Shown in pieces: positions 7,353-17,204 of a stretch of 17,304 bases of DNA. Where the stretch lies: the NCBI GenBank assembly GCA_028282395.1, contig JANQHY010000055.1, positions 1-17,304 of the forward strand, read 5' to 3'. The translations under genes and the position numbers were made by a program. How positions within the stretch are numbered: position 1 is the first letter of the stretch; every line of letters begins with the position of its first letter. The stretch comes from Gammaproteobacteria bacterium. GTDB lineage: Bacteria; Pseudomonadota; Gammaproteobacteria; UBA12402. The notes under the pieces were generated by a model that saw only the letters and a list, made by a program, of their open reading frames with translations, searched no databases and was not told the DNA's origin.

Positions 7353-7826
7353 ATGGCTGTAACAAAAGGTAGAAAAGTAAAAAATATAACATTTGCTGCA
7401 ACAGATGAGGAATTGTGCGATTTTAATCAACTAAAAGGAAAATGGCTAGTACTCTATTTTTACCCAAAAGATAACACCTCTGGCTGTAGTAAAGAAGCAG
7501 AAGATTTTTCCAGTTATTTTAATCGCTTTAAGCGCAAAGGTATCACGATTATTGGAGTATCGCGAGACAGTATTAAATCACACCATAAATTTATTGCTAA
7601 ACTTAATATACCATTTGCATTAATTTCTGACCCCGACGAGGAGCTATGTCAATACTTTGACGTCATGAAAGAAAAAAGCATGTATGGTCGAAAATATATG
7701 GGCATCGAGCGCAGTACATTTATTATCGATGCTGAAGGCAAGCTACGCCATGAAGCAAGAAATGTCAAAGTCCCCGGACATGTTGAGGAGATCTGGCAGA
7801 TAATTAATGAATTAAAGCAAGCTTAG
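7353..7826 (+). CDS. bcp: Bcp-type thioredoxin-dependent peroxiredoxin
   Basis: A 157-residue AhpC/TSA-fold protein of the BCP/PrxQ subfamily. It reduces hydrogen and alkyl peroxides with electrons from thioredoxin. The peroxidatic site is YFYPKDNTSGCSKEAEDF, with Cys45; the usual TPGC is TSGC here. E. coli BCP has Cys at 45, 50 and 99; here residue 50 is Glu while Cys99 is kept (ELCQYF), so the resolving step must use Cys99, another protein, or a 1-Cys mechanism. RSTFIID.EGK near 125-135 is the family C-terminal strand. The ATG follows AGGGGAAAACG. Coupled to yaaA by a 12-bp gap. Confidence 0.95.
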   Translation: MAVTKGRKVKNITFAATDEELCDFNQLKGKWLVLYFYPKDNTSGCSKEAEDFSSYFNRFKRKGITIIGVSRDSIKSHHKFIAKLNIPFALISDPDEELCQYFDVMKEKSMYGRKYMGIERSTFIIDAEGKLRHEARNVKVPGHVEEIWQIINELKQA

Positions 7827-7827
7827 C

Positions 7828-7854
7828 AGCAACCTATATTTAACAATGGTTGCT
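7828..7854. terminator. Weak hairpin after bcp
   Basis: AGCAACC (7828-7834) and GGTTGCT (7848-7854) pair over a 13-nt A/T loop, 2 bp after the bcp stop. No T run follows on either strand, so termination activity is uncertain. Converging transcripts from 7888 could use it too. Confidence 0.35.
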
Positions 7855-7887
7855 TACTATAATTGTGGCCTGTTTATTGCGGCTAAA

Positions 7888-8322
7888 TTATCTTTTTTGA
7901 TGTTTTAGCGATTTATTGAACGATGCTAAAAAAGTATTAAAGATGATGGCAATCTTGCTTTGTGACAACGGCTCACTGAGTGTGCCATCAACCCCCGCGC
8001 TTGAGTAACTATTCTCACCATCAACAATAAATCCGGGTGTGACAATAATAATGACGCTGTCGCGGCTAGGAGAATCCTCATCATCGCGAATTTGACGACT
8101 CACATCACGGCCATCACCATCAGGCAATGTTACATCCATTAAAATTAGATCATAAGCGCGCTTTTTTGATAATTGTAATGCCTGTTCAGAGTTCTCCGCC
8201 AAATCCACTGCACAATCAATATTTGTCAGATCAAACTCAGCCATCTGCCGCGCAAGCTTATTGGCTTCAACCAACAACACCTGGCAACGGAGAAATTCAT
8301 TATTATCTTTATTTTTTTCCAC
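7888..8322 (-). CDS. Degenerate stand-alone response-regulator receiver
   Basis: A 144-residue single receiver domain with no output domain. The phosphoacceptor Asp63 is present in YDLILMDVTLPDGDGRDV, and Thr95 is kept (IIIVTPGF). However, the acidic pair of the first strand is Glu19-Ala20 (LLVEAN instead of VEDN), and the conserved Lys of KPL is Glu117 (SEPLS). These residues bind Mg2+ and stabilise the phosphoryl group, so phosphorylation is probably impaired. It starts with GTG, preceded by GAGGAG 7 nt away. It is a paralogue of the receiver in the gene upstream (8551-9417), with a 25-nt identical DNA stretch at 8100-8124 and 9096-9120. A pseudo-receiver acting by protein contact is possible; a decaying duplicate is the alternative. 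Confidence 0.88.
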   Translation of the reverse strand: MEKNKDNNEFLRCQVLLVEANKLARQMAEFDLTNIDCAVDLAENSEQALQLSKKRAYDLILMDVTLPDGDGRDVSRQIRDDEDSPSRDSVIIIVTPGFIVDGENSYSSAGVDGTLSEPLSQSKIAIIFNTFLASFNKSLKHQKR

Positions 8323-8550
8323 AATCTATCTCCTCAAAACCCCTTTCCACATTTGTGTAATTCCACAACCTACCTATTAAGTTATATATCGCAATTAAAT
8401 TAATCTGCAATAATTTTTATTACTTCAATGGAAATGTCCTACAAAATTTTAAAAAATTATTACCTAATATAGAAAAACTTATTAAACAGCCTATATAAGA
8501 AAACAGCAAATAATTAAATATTTTCTTACAATAGATTAACTGAACTATCG
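8323..8550. other. Spacer between the two response-regulator genes
   Basis: A 228-bp, very AT-rich spacer with no open frame. Several TATA-like and TTG-like elements exist on the minus strand, but none forms a convincing promoter pair. Its length suggests the 7888 gene has its own promoter. Confidence 0.3.
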
Positions 8551-9417
8551 CTAATCACTGGCTAACACTGCTGCAATCTCTTTTAATAATTGCTGGTAGG
8601 CTAGCTCAATCTGAGCCAGGTTATTATGGTGATCTCGTTTTAATAGGTTCTCCATTATACGGCAACTTGCTTGGAGCCTAGGGGTACCACAATAGCTAAT
8701 ACCACTATACAGTTTATGAATTAACTGTTTTAGTTCACTCCATTGCTGACTTTCATAGGCCAGTGTAATGGCTTGACGCTCTTCGGGCAATAGGTCAATT
8801 AAATCATTTAGTATCGCTTTAGCGTCTTCCTCACTACCAAGAATTTTTATTCCTTGAGACATATCAATTACTTGCGTCATTGGGACGATATCATCCTGAC
8901 ATATTTCATTCTCATCTGGCTCAACAAAGGTACTCCAGATAGTTAACAACATAGTTGACGTTAGTGGTTTAGGAAAAATACAGTCAATACCTGCCTCAAA
9001 ACAGCTTTTTTCTTCATTAGCTAGCGAATGGGCAGTAATAACAATGACAGGAGTTCCGCGATTAAGCGACTGTTCACCATCACGTATGGCCCTTGTCACA
9101 TCACGGCCATCACCATCAGGTAAACTGATATCCATTAAAATCAGATCATAGCTGCTCTGCGTGATTAACGATAAAGCACTTTTGACATTTATTGCTAAAT
9201 CAACTTGACCACCTAATTTATTCAAGTGGTATTGACTAACTTGTTGGGCAAATAGATTATCTTCTATGAGTAATACTCGATAACTGTTTTCAGATACTTT
9301 TTTGATTGGTATTGTATAGGGGTCGACATGGTGTTTGTTGGCATCCTCATTATCAAGATAGTTATGCACTATCTTTTTAGCTAGCGTATGATTATGGCTC
9401 TTATTTACTTCTCTCAT
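8551..9417 (-). CDS. Receiver-HPt phosphorelay protein (BarA/GacS C-terminus-like)
   Basis: About 288 residues from the ATG at 9417, which has AGGAGG 5 nt upstream; a GTG at 9423 is part of that Shine-Dalgarno. Residues about 46-165 are an intact receiver: E52-D53 (LLIEDN), phosphoacceptor D96 (LILMDISLPDGDG), T128 (VIVITAH) and K150 (PKPL). Residues about 185-285 are a histidine phosphotransfer domain, with H234 in IHKLYSGISYCGTPRL, very like the HPt of BarA/GacS/LetS hybrid kinases (HKLHG..GYSGVPR). The N-terminal 45 residues are charged, His/Asn-rich and unrecognised. There is no kinase or sensor domain. It probably accepts phosphate from an unlinked hybrid kinase and relays it to a regulator, or is a kinase remnant that lost its sensor. 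Confidence 0.9.
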   Translation of the reverse strand: MREVNKSHNHTLAKKIVHNYLDNEDANKHHVDPYTIPIKKVSENSYRVLLIEDNLFAQQVSQYHLNKLGGQVDLAINVKSALSLITQSSYDLILMDISLPDGDGRDVTRAIRDGEQSLNRGTPVIVITAHSLANEEKSCFEAGIDCIFPKPLTSTMLLTIWSTFVEPDENEICQDDIVPMTQVIDMSQGIKILGSEEDAKAILNDLIDLLPEERQAITLAYESQQWSELKQLIHKLYSGISYCGTPRLQASCRIMENLLKRDHHNNLAQIELAYQQLLKEIAAVLASD

Positions 9418-9823
9418 ATCCACCTCCTATATAGGTTTACCCAAACAACCCTTCGCAGAACGCACAATAATGCTACTCTGACTAAAATTATCTCAGTCAA
9501 AATTTATTAATGTTCTTAAGATTTACTACCCCAATTTAACTGCTTTCTCATAAGCACCCAGACATGCACTATGCAATCGGACAATAACTTCTCTTCGTCG
9601 CCTTACAGAGTAGGCAACCTTAATAAATTTATGCTTATTGCAATAAATGCTCATTTTTTATTACTTTTGCTATTGCAGGAAGAATTTTAACAAAAAAACA
9701 AACTTACCACCTCCGGGAAATCCCCGTATTTTGCATAAAATATGGTCAATCGATCCTAATAGTTTCCTGAAAAGAGAATTTTCTTTACAATAGTGGCAAT
9801 TATTATCCTACTAAGAGAAAAAA
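9418..9823. other. Divergent intergenic region before engB
   Basis: About 400 bp with no credible gene. It holds a perfect 12-bp palindrome TTATTGCAATAA at 9635-9646 and a second TATTGCA about 30 bp further on. A candidate engB promoter lies near its right end. Nothing else is recognised. Confidence 0.45.
9763..9791 (+). promoter_or_regulatory. Candidate engB promoter
   Basis: TACAAT at 9786-9791 (5 of 6 to TATAAT) with TTTCCT at 9763-9768 and a 17-bp spacer. The -35 matches only 3 of 6, so this is weak. It would start the transcript about 27 nt before the ATG. Confidence 0.3.
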
Positions 9824-10417
9824 ATGATTAACTTTCAAAATGTCGAGTTTGATAAAAGTGTCGCGGATGTTACTCAATTGCCACCCGACCAAGGCAGAGA
9901 GATAGCATTTATTGGTCGTTCTAACTGCGGTAAGTCGCGCTCTCTCAATGCCTTAACCAATAGCAAACAACTTGCTAAGGTGAGTAAACGGCCAGGGCAC
10001 ACCCAATTACTGAACTTTTTCAATCTATCAACCCAGTACCGTCTAGTTGATTTACCAGGTTATGGTTATGCAAAAGTCTCAAGACAACAACAACAAAAGT
10101 GGCAACAATTAATTAGTGCCTACCTACACCAACGCCAATCACTCAGAGGACTGGTACTCTTAATGGATATTCGCCATCCACTGCAGCCTCTTGACCAGCA
10201 GATGATCGATTGGTGTATAGATAACGATACTCCATTACACATCTTGCTAAGTAAAGCGGATAAATTACGCTATGGCCCAGCAATGAACCAGCTGCAACAG
10301 GTGAAAAACGCCTTATCACACTATCCGCAAACTATCTCACTACAACTATTTTCAGCCTTGAATCGCCGCGGCGTTGATGAGCTCAAAAAACAGCTAACTT
10401 ATTGGTTAAAAAGTTAA
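9824..10417 (+). CDS. engB: Ribosome biogenesis GTPase EngB (YihA/YsxC)
   Basis: A 197-residue TRAFAC-class GTPase, normal length. It is needed for late assembly of the large ribosomal subunit in many bacteria. Motifs: G1 GRSNCGKS at residues 31-38, G2 region KRPGHTQLLNFF, G3 DLPGYGYAKV, G4 SKADKL, and G5-like SALNRRGVDEL at the C-terminus. Residue 39, just after the P-loop Ser, is Arg where E. coli has Ser (GKSS); this is unusual but everything else is intact. The ATG follows a modest AAGAGA. It is alone on its strand and converges on gyrB. Confidence 0.95.
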   Translation: MINFQNVEFDKSVADVTQLPPDQGREIAFIGRSNCGKSRSLNALTNSKQLAKVSKRPGHTQLLNFFNLSTQYRLVDLPGYGYAKVSRQQQQKWQQLISAYLHQRQSLRGLVLLMDIRHPLQPLDQQMIDWCIDNDTPLHILLSKADKLRYGPAMNQLQQVKNALSHYPQTISLQLFSALNRRGVDELKKQLTYWLKS

Positions 10418-10431
10418 TTAATCAGGTATGT

Positions 10432-10471
10432 TCAAGGTTATAAGCAAGTTAAGTCTTGCATATAACCTTGA
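10432..10471. terminator. Long hairpin between engB and gyrB
   Basis: TCAAGGTTATA pairs perfectly with TATAACCTTGA, then one A-A mismatch, then GCAAG with CTTGC, around a 6-nt loop. There is no T run on either side. It probably ends or protects engB transcripts and blocks read-through between the converging genes. Confidence 0.5.
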
Positions 10472-10490
10472 GCTTGCCGTTACATGAGAT

Positions 10491-10511
10491 AGCCTGAAAA
10501 AATTTCAGGCT
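10491..10511 (-). terminator. Hairpin just after the gyrB stop
   Basis: A perfect 9-bp stem, AGCCTGAAA and TTTCAGGCT, with a 3-nt loop, beginning 2 bp after the gyrB stop in the direction of transcription. In the minus orientation the A/T pairs and loop give TTTTTT within the hairpin rather than after it, so it is a moderate terminator candidate for the dnaA-gyrB cluster. Confidence 0.5.
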
Positions 10512-10513
10512 TA

Positions 10514-12946
<2,433 letters not shown>

Positions 12947-13022
12947 TTATTATCTACTACCTATTTTTTGCCCCCTTACTCTATCATATTTACTATCCAT
13001 TTACCTCTTATCAGGAGTAAAA

Positions 13023-13053
13023 ATTATAAAAAACAGGCATCTTACCTTCGCAA
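13023..13053 (-). promoter_or_regulatory. Candidate gyrB promoter
   Basis: On the minus strand TTGCGA (13048-13053) and a perfect TATAAT (13023-13028) are separated by 19 bp, slightly long. The -35 directly abuts the parS palindrome that begins at 13054. It would give a leader of about 95 nt. Confidence 0.4.
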
Positions 13054-13069
13054 TGTTTCACGTGAAACA
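13054..13069. promoter_or_regulatory. parS centromere-like site 1 (ParB binding)
   Basis: A perfect TGTTTCACGTGAAACA, the canonical bacterial parS consensus, extended to a 20-bp palindrome at 13052-13071. ParB-CTP loads at such sites and spreads to organise origin segregation with ParA and SMC. parS sites typically cluster near oriC, as here, about 4 kb from the origin region. parA and parB are not in the window. Confidence 0.93.
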
Positions 13070-13340
13070 TTAGGAAATTTGCGCTAGCCATCTCTTCTTG
13101 CCATCTGTATGTAAAAATAACAGATGATTAAATCTGCTTACTAAAAACAAAGTATGCCGCCCCTTATTTGACCTTGCTTCTCCCTCTCCCCGCCCATCTA
13201 CCAGAAAAAGTGGCAGAGAGTATAAAGATTATCCCCTTTCGCGATTGCAAGAGAGGGTTTTCATAGCCAAAGCTTGCCGCAAACCTTCTTCATTTAGCGG
13301 AGAATGTAGCCATCAGCGAGTAATAGTGACATCATGGCCG

Positions 13341-14423
13341 TTATTCGCTAATAAGTTGGGCAAGCTCGCCATGTTTCACGTGAAACATCTCCGTCAAATC
13401 GACTTCTAATAGAGGGTCTAGCAGTGCAGCATCAACACCAGTAATGAAAATCTGGCTATCTAAGTCCGCTAAAATAGTAAAAAGTGCTTGGCGCCTACTC
13501 TCATCAAGCTCTGCAGGCAGATCATCAATTAAATAGAGGCAACGTTTATTACTATTCTGCTGCTGTAGTAATATTCCCTGTGCCAAGCGCATGGCGTAAA
13601 CAAATAGCTTCTGCTGTCCACGCGATAAATAGTCTTTTGCCGGGATACCATCCACTGTTATTACCAAATTAGCACGCTGTGGCCCATATTGGGTATAACC
13701 AAGTTGACTATCGCTAGCAAACCCTTGTTGCAATAGCGTCGCTAATTCCTGATCTTGCGCCCAACCACGCCAATAACGAATCTCTATACCTTTGATATCC
13801 AATAATAGCTTTTTCAATAAAGAGAAAAAATAGGGTTTAAATGCTTCAATGTAGTGAAGCGCCATATCTGCTATCTTGTCAGCTAACTCAACAAAGGTAT
13901 TATCCCAAAACAGTACTTCATCTTTTTTCAATCGCTGTTTCAGCGCAACATTACGCTGTTTAAGCACCCGACTTATTTCGCGCCATAGTGAAAGAAAGTG
14001 TGGCTCATGATGAAATAGGCCCCAGTAGATAAAATCACGACGAAATTTCGGCCCATCATCAAGCAAACGATAAGCATCAGGATTAATTAGCTGTGTTGGT
14101 AATCGCTGTGCCAATTCAGCAACCGTCTCAACACAGCTATCTGCTACCTTAAAACGAAAAGCGCCATCTCGATTACGCTCCATGCCAATTGAGGTTGTAT
14201 CCATTTGAGCAAAAAGGGAAAATTTCTGCTGAGTATTCTGAATAACCCGGCCATTAAGGTGGGTTCTAAAGGAGCGGCCCATACTTAAATAGTAAATGGC
14301 CTCAAGTAAGCTGGTTTTGCCGCTACCGTTATTACCATAAATTAGATTAATTCTCTCACTCGGCGCAATTTCGACATGACTAAAGTTTCTAAAATCATCG
14401 ATAACCAGCTTGTGAATAATCAT
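13341..14423 (-). CDS. recF: DNA replication and repair protein RecF
   Basis: A 360-residue SMC-like ATPase (357 in E. coli) that helps load RecA at single-strand gaps within the RecFOR pathway. Walker A GNNGSGKTS is at residues 30-38, followed by LLEAIYYLSMGRSFR. The ABC signature region is YLSRGQQKLFVYAMRLAQG, and Walker B is CLYLIDDLPAELD. The C-terminus MFHVKHGELAQL corresponds to the family's MF-V-x-x-G ending; its codons contain a perfect parS. The ATG begins one base after the dnaN stop (TAATATG), with no clear Shine-Dalgarno, so translation is probably coupled to dnaN. Confidence 0.97.
   Translation of the reverse strand: MIIHKLVIDDFRNFSHVEIAPSERINLIYGNNGSGKTSLLEAIYYLSMGRSFRTHLNGRVIQNTQQKFSLFAQMDTTSIGMERNRDGAFRFKVADSCVETVAELAQRLPTQLINPDAYRLLDDGPKFRRDFIYWGLFHHEPHFLSLWREISRVLKQRNVALKQRLKKDEVLFWDNTFVELADKIADMALHYIEAFKPYFFSLLKKLLLDIKGIEIRYWRGWAQDQELATLLQQGFASDSQLGYTQYGPQRANLVITVDGIPAKDYLSRGQQKLFVYAMRLAQGILLQQQNSNKRCLYLIDDLPAELDESRRQALFTILADLDSQIFITGVDAALLDPLLEVDLTEMFHVKHGELAQLISE
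13372..13387. promoter_or_regulatory. parS site 2, embedded in recF
   Basis: A second perfect TGTTTCACGTGAAACA, extended to an 18-bp palindrome at 13371-13388. It lies in the recF reading frame, where the extended site encodes MFHVKH, near the C-terminus. Centre-to-centre distance to site 1 is 318 bp. Confidence 0.93.
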
Positions 14424-14424
14424 A

Positions 14425-15525
14425 TTATAACCGCATTGGCATAATCACATAACGCGTATTATCATCATTTGGCAACTCAAACAGCACGCCAGTTCTATCG
14501 TCTGTTAAATGCAAAACTAATGTCTCTTCATCCGCCACAGCATTAACAATATCGAGTAGATAATCAATATTGAAGCCTAATTCCATTTGACTCCCTTGGT
14601 AGCCTACTTCCAAAGCCTCTTCAGCCTCCTCATGTTCAAGATTATTCGCTGTCAGCAATAGCTGATTATCACTAAACCGACAACTCACACCACGATGTTT
14701 TTGATGCGTCAGAATAGCTGCCCTATTTAGCGCTGCCTTTAACCCTTTCACTGGGATATTTGCAATACCGGCGCCCCCTTTAGGAATAATTTGGCGATAA
14801 TCGGGAAACTTCCCTTCTATTAATTTCGAGGTAAAAAGGAAATCGGTTGTTTCAACACAAACACTGTTATCACCAAATTTTAAGATGATCTCATCATCAC
14901 TCTCTTTTAATAACCGCAATAGTTCTAATATCGCCTTACGCGGCAAAATATGCTTCAATGGCTGGTCAGAAGAGTTGCTAGTCAGTTTTGATAACGCTAG
15001 ACGGTGACCATCTGCAGCGATCGCGCTCAAGCTATCTTTATCAATATCAAGCAGCAAACCATTAAGATAATAACGTACATCCTGCTCTGCCATAGAAAAA
15101 TAGCTTTTACGCAACAACGTTTGTAGTGCTTTTTGGGTTAATTTTAGTTCGGTATTGATAACATAGTTTTCTACCTTAGGAAAATCTTCAGCTGCTAACG
15201 TTGATAATGAAAAACGACTACGGCCGGAAAAAAGAAACAGCCGGTTCTCTTTCTGCTCAATTTTAATCGCTGAATCACTCGGTAACGCCTTAACAATTCC
15301 TAGCAGCTTCTTGCAATCAACCGTTGTAGCATTAAAAGGCTTCTCTATAGTAATATTGAACCGAGCAATTAACTCAATCTCTAAATCTGTTGCTGTTATC
15401 ACTAATTGATCATTCTCTACGGCAAGTAGCACATTGGCCAAAATGGGCAATGTTTGGCGCCGTTCAACAACGCCATTGACTAATTGAAGCGCGCTTAACA
15501 GATCATCTCTTTGAAAATTAATCAT
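14425..15525 (-). CDS. dnaN: DNA polymerase III beta sliding clamp
   Basis: From the ATG at 15525 it has 366 residues, the same as E. coli. An ATG four codons earlier (15537) gives MGGN-M, but its GGGGGGGA is clearly the Shine-Dalgarno for the downstream ATG. The clamp encircles DNA and tethers polymerase III and repair partners. Clamp signatures: RRQTLPILANVLL near residue 20, YYLNGLLLDI, ADGHRLAL near 175, EGKFPDYRQIIP near 240, and the C-terminal YVIMPMRL that lines the partner-binding pocket. dnaA ends 16 bp upstream and recF starts 1 bp downstream, so this is a tightly packed replication operon. Confidence 0.97.
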   Translation of the reverse strand: MINFQRDDLLSALQLVNGVVERRQTLPILANVLLAVENDQLVITATDLEIELIARFNITIEKPFNATTVDCKKLLGIVKALPSDSAIKIEQKENRLFLFSGRSRFSLSTLAAEDFPKVENYVINTELKLTQKALQTLLRKSYFSMAEQDVRYYLNGLLLDIDKDSLSAIAADGHRLALSKLTSNSSDQPLKHILPRKAILELLRLLKESDDEIILKFGDNSVCVETTDFLFTSKLIEGKFPDYRQIIPKGGAGIANIPVKGLKAALNRAAILTHQKHRGVSCRFSDNQLLLTANNLEHEEAEEALEVGYQGSQMELGFNIDYLLDIVNAVADEETLVLHLTDDRTGVLFELPNDDNTRYVIMPMRL

Positions 15526-15541
15526 ATTCCCCCCCATCCAC

Positions 15542-16906
15542 TTACGTTGTTAGAATTCTTAATAAATTGGTATAGTCATCAGCAATATGTAAATCTGACT
15601 TGCGCAGCTCTTCAATCTTACGACAGGCATGTAACACTGTCGTATGATCCCTACCACCAAATGCATCAGCAATCTCTGGTAAACTATGGTTAGTCAACTC
15701 TTTCGCCAATGCCATTGCTACCTGTCTGGCACGAGTAATTGGACGCTTGCGACTACTTGAAATGAGATCGGCAATTTTAACTTTATAATATTCTGCAACA
15801 GTACGTTGAATATTTTCAATGGTGACGAGCTTATCCTGCAACGAGATAAGATCACGCAATGCCTCTTTAGCAAAATCAAGCGTAATCGGACGACCCGTGA
15901 AGTGTGCATTGGCAATAACGCGTCGTAATGCTCCTTCTAGCTCACGTACATTAGAACGAATACGCTTAGCAATAAAAAAAGCTACCTCATAAGGCAGATC
16001 AATTTTGGCCTGTTCCGCTTTATTCATCAAAATAGCCACTCGTGTTTCCAACTCCGGCGGCTCAATCGCAATCGTCAAGCCCCAACCAAAACGCGACTTT
16101 AACCGCTCTTCTAAACCATTTACCTCTTTAGGGTAACGATCACAGGTCAAAATAATCTGTTTCTTTGACTCAAGCAGTGAATTAAATGTATGAAAAAACT
16201 CCTCTTGAGAGCGATCTTTACCAGCAAAAAACTGAATATCATCAATTAGCAGCAGATCAATTGAACGATAGTAGTCTTTAAACTTGCCCATAGTATTGGT
16301 TTGCAGCGCCTTAACCATCTGCGCAACAAAGCGCTCAGAATGAAGATAGAGCACCTTCGCCCGTGGGCTTTGTAGTAACATCTGATTGCCCACTGCATGC
16401 ATTAAATGCGTCTTGCCCAACCCTACGCCACCATAAATAAATAGCGGATTATAGGAACTACCCGGATTATGGCTAACTTGATTAGCAGCTGCGACAGCAA
16501 GCTGATTAGATTTACCTTCAACAAAGCTATCGAAGGTATAAGTTAAATTGATATTACTCTGGAAACTGTGCTCACTTTTTACAGTTTTACTCACAGAGTT
16601 ATCCACAGGGTTGTCAACAACAGATCCAGGGGCATCTTGGCCGGATAGTGCGCTATTCTGTCGTCCTGAGGCAATAGCCACTTTAACTAAAAAGCTACTA
16701 TCGCCACTCAGTTCGATCATTTGATCACGAATGGTTGTTAAGAAATGTTGCTTTACCCAATCAACAACAAATGGATTTGGAGCCAGTAAAATCAATGAGT
16801 TAGTCTCTTCCTCTACCCTCAGCGGCCGAATCCAGGTGTTAAAGTTCTCATCCGAGAGCTCTCCTTGCAGCCTATCAAAACACTTATCCCATAGTAGGTT
16901 TTCCAT
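15542..16906 (-). CDS. dnaA: Chromosomal replication initiator DnaA
   Basis: 454 residues from the ATG at 16906, which follows AAGGTGA at 6 nt; a TTG one codon earlier is too near that Shine-Dalgarno. Domain I is residues 1 to about 75 ([25 protein letters not shown]). Domain II is a Ser/Asn/Val-rich linker to about 118. Domain III is AAA+: Walker [11 protein letters not shown] at about 158-167, Walker [11 protein letters not shown], sensor I ILTCDRYP, arginine finger region LKSRFGWGL. Domain IV ends with the signature [15 protein letters not shown] that reads DnaA boxes. It binds ATP, melts oriC and loads DnaB. A DnaA box upstream at 16976-16984 suggests autorepression. Confidence 0.98.
   Translation of the reverse strand: MENLLWDKCFDRLQGELSDENFNTWIRPLRVEEETNSLILLAPNPFVVDWVKQHFLTTIRDQMIELSGDSSFLVKVAIASGRQNSALSGQDAPGSVVDNPVDNSVSKTVKSEHSFQSNINLTYTFDSFVEGKSNQLAVAAANQVSHNPGSSYNPLFIYGGVGLGKTHLMHAVGNQMLLQSPRAKVLYLHSERFVAQMVKALQTNTMGKFKDYYRSIDLLLIDDIQFFAGKDRSQEEFFHTFNSLLESKKQIILTCDRYPKEVNGLEERLKSRFGWGLTIAIEPPELETRVAILMNKAEQAKIDLPYEVAFFIAKRIRSNVRELEGALRRVIANAHFTGRPITLDFAKEALRDLISLQDKLVTIENIQRTVAEYYKVKIADLISSSRKRPITRARQVAMALAKELTNHSLPEIADAFGGRDHTTVLHACRKIEELRKSDLHIADDYTNLLRILTT
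16587..16607 (+). promoter_or_regulatory. DnaA box pair inside dnaA
   Basis: A perfect TTATCCACA at 16599-16607 and a one-mismatch TTACTCACA at 16587-16595, 12 bp apart in the same orientation. They lie in the part of dnaA that encodes the variable domain II linker (around residues 101-107), where protein sequence is poorly constrained. Confidence 0.55.
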
Positions 16907-16955
16907 CAATCATCACCTTATTATCATCATTTGCTCATCTAACCGGAATGAGAAG

Positions 16956-16961
16956 TTTATA
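16956..16961 (-). promoter_or_regulatory. Candidate dnaA -10 element
   Basis: TATAAA on the minus strand, 50 bp before the dnaA start. At 17 bp spacing the -35 position falls within the DnaA box at 16976-16984 (TGTGGA, 3 of 6), as expected for an autoregulated dnaA promoter. Tentative. Confidence 0.35.
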
Positions 16962-16975
16962 CGTTTCAAAAAAAG

Positions 16976-16984
16976 TTATCCACA
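16976..16984 (+). promoter_or_regulatory. DnaA box, dnaA-proximal
   Basis: Perfect TTATCCACA. It is the box closest to dnaA and overlaps the expected -35 region of its promoter. Confidence 0.85.
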
Positions 16985-17072
16985 CCTGGCGGAAAAAAAT
17001 TCGTTTAATCTTTTTCCGCTTATTCAGCTCGATTTTTCTTCCTAAAAATCGATTTCAACAATAAAACCAGCT

Positions 17073-17081
17073 TGTGAATAA
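17073..17081 (-). promoter_or_regulatory. DnaA box, TTATTCACA variant
   Basis: TGTGAATAA on the plus strand, that is TTATTCACA on the minus. It fits the TTATNCACA consensus. Confidence 0.7.
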
Positions 17082-17178
17082 CTACTAGTTTTAGCAGGGA
17101 TAACTTTGTGGGAAAACTGTGTTTTAGCTGGGGTTAAGCTGTGAAGAAACTGTGCTAAAAAAAGAAAAATCGGAGGCC

Positions 17179-17187
17179 TGTGGATAA
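17179..17187 (-). promoter_or_regulatory. DnaA box, left half of an inverted pair
   Basis: Perfect box on the minus strand (TGTGGATAA on the plus). With the next box it forms a 10-bp inverted repeat, CTGTGGATAA and TTATCCACAG, with an 8-bp spacer. Confidence 0.85.
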
Positions 17188-17195
17188 GTACGAAG

Positions 17196-17204
17196 TTATC
17201 CACA
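17196..17204 (+). promoter_or_regulatory. DnaA box, right half of an inverted pair
   Basis: Perfect TTATCCACA, 8 bp from the oppositely oriented box at 17179-17187. Confidence 0.85.

Noticed and set aside
9635..9646. 12-bp palindrome TTATTGCAATAA as a regulator site
   Set aside because: A short AT-rich palindrome in AT-rich DNA, single copy; not enough to call an operator.
9631..9690. Tiny 19-codon hydrophobic frame (MLIAINAHFLLLLLLQEEF)
   Set aside because: No Shine-Dalgarno or promoter, very AT-rich context; chance open frames of this size are expected.
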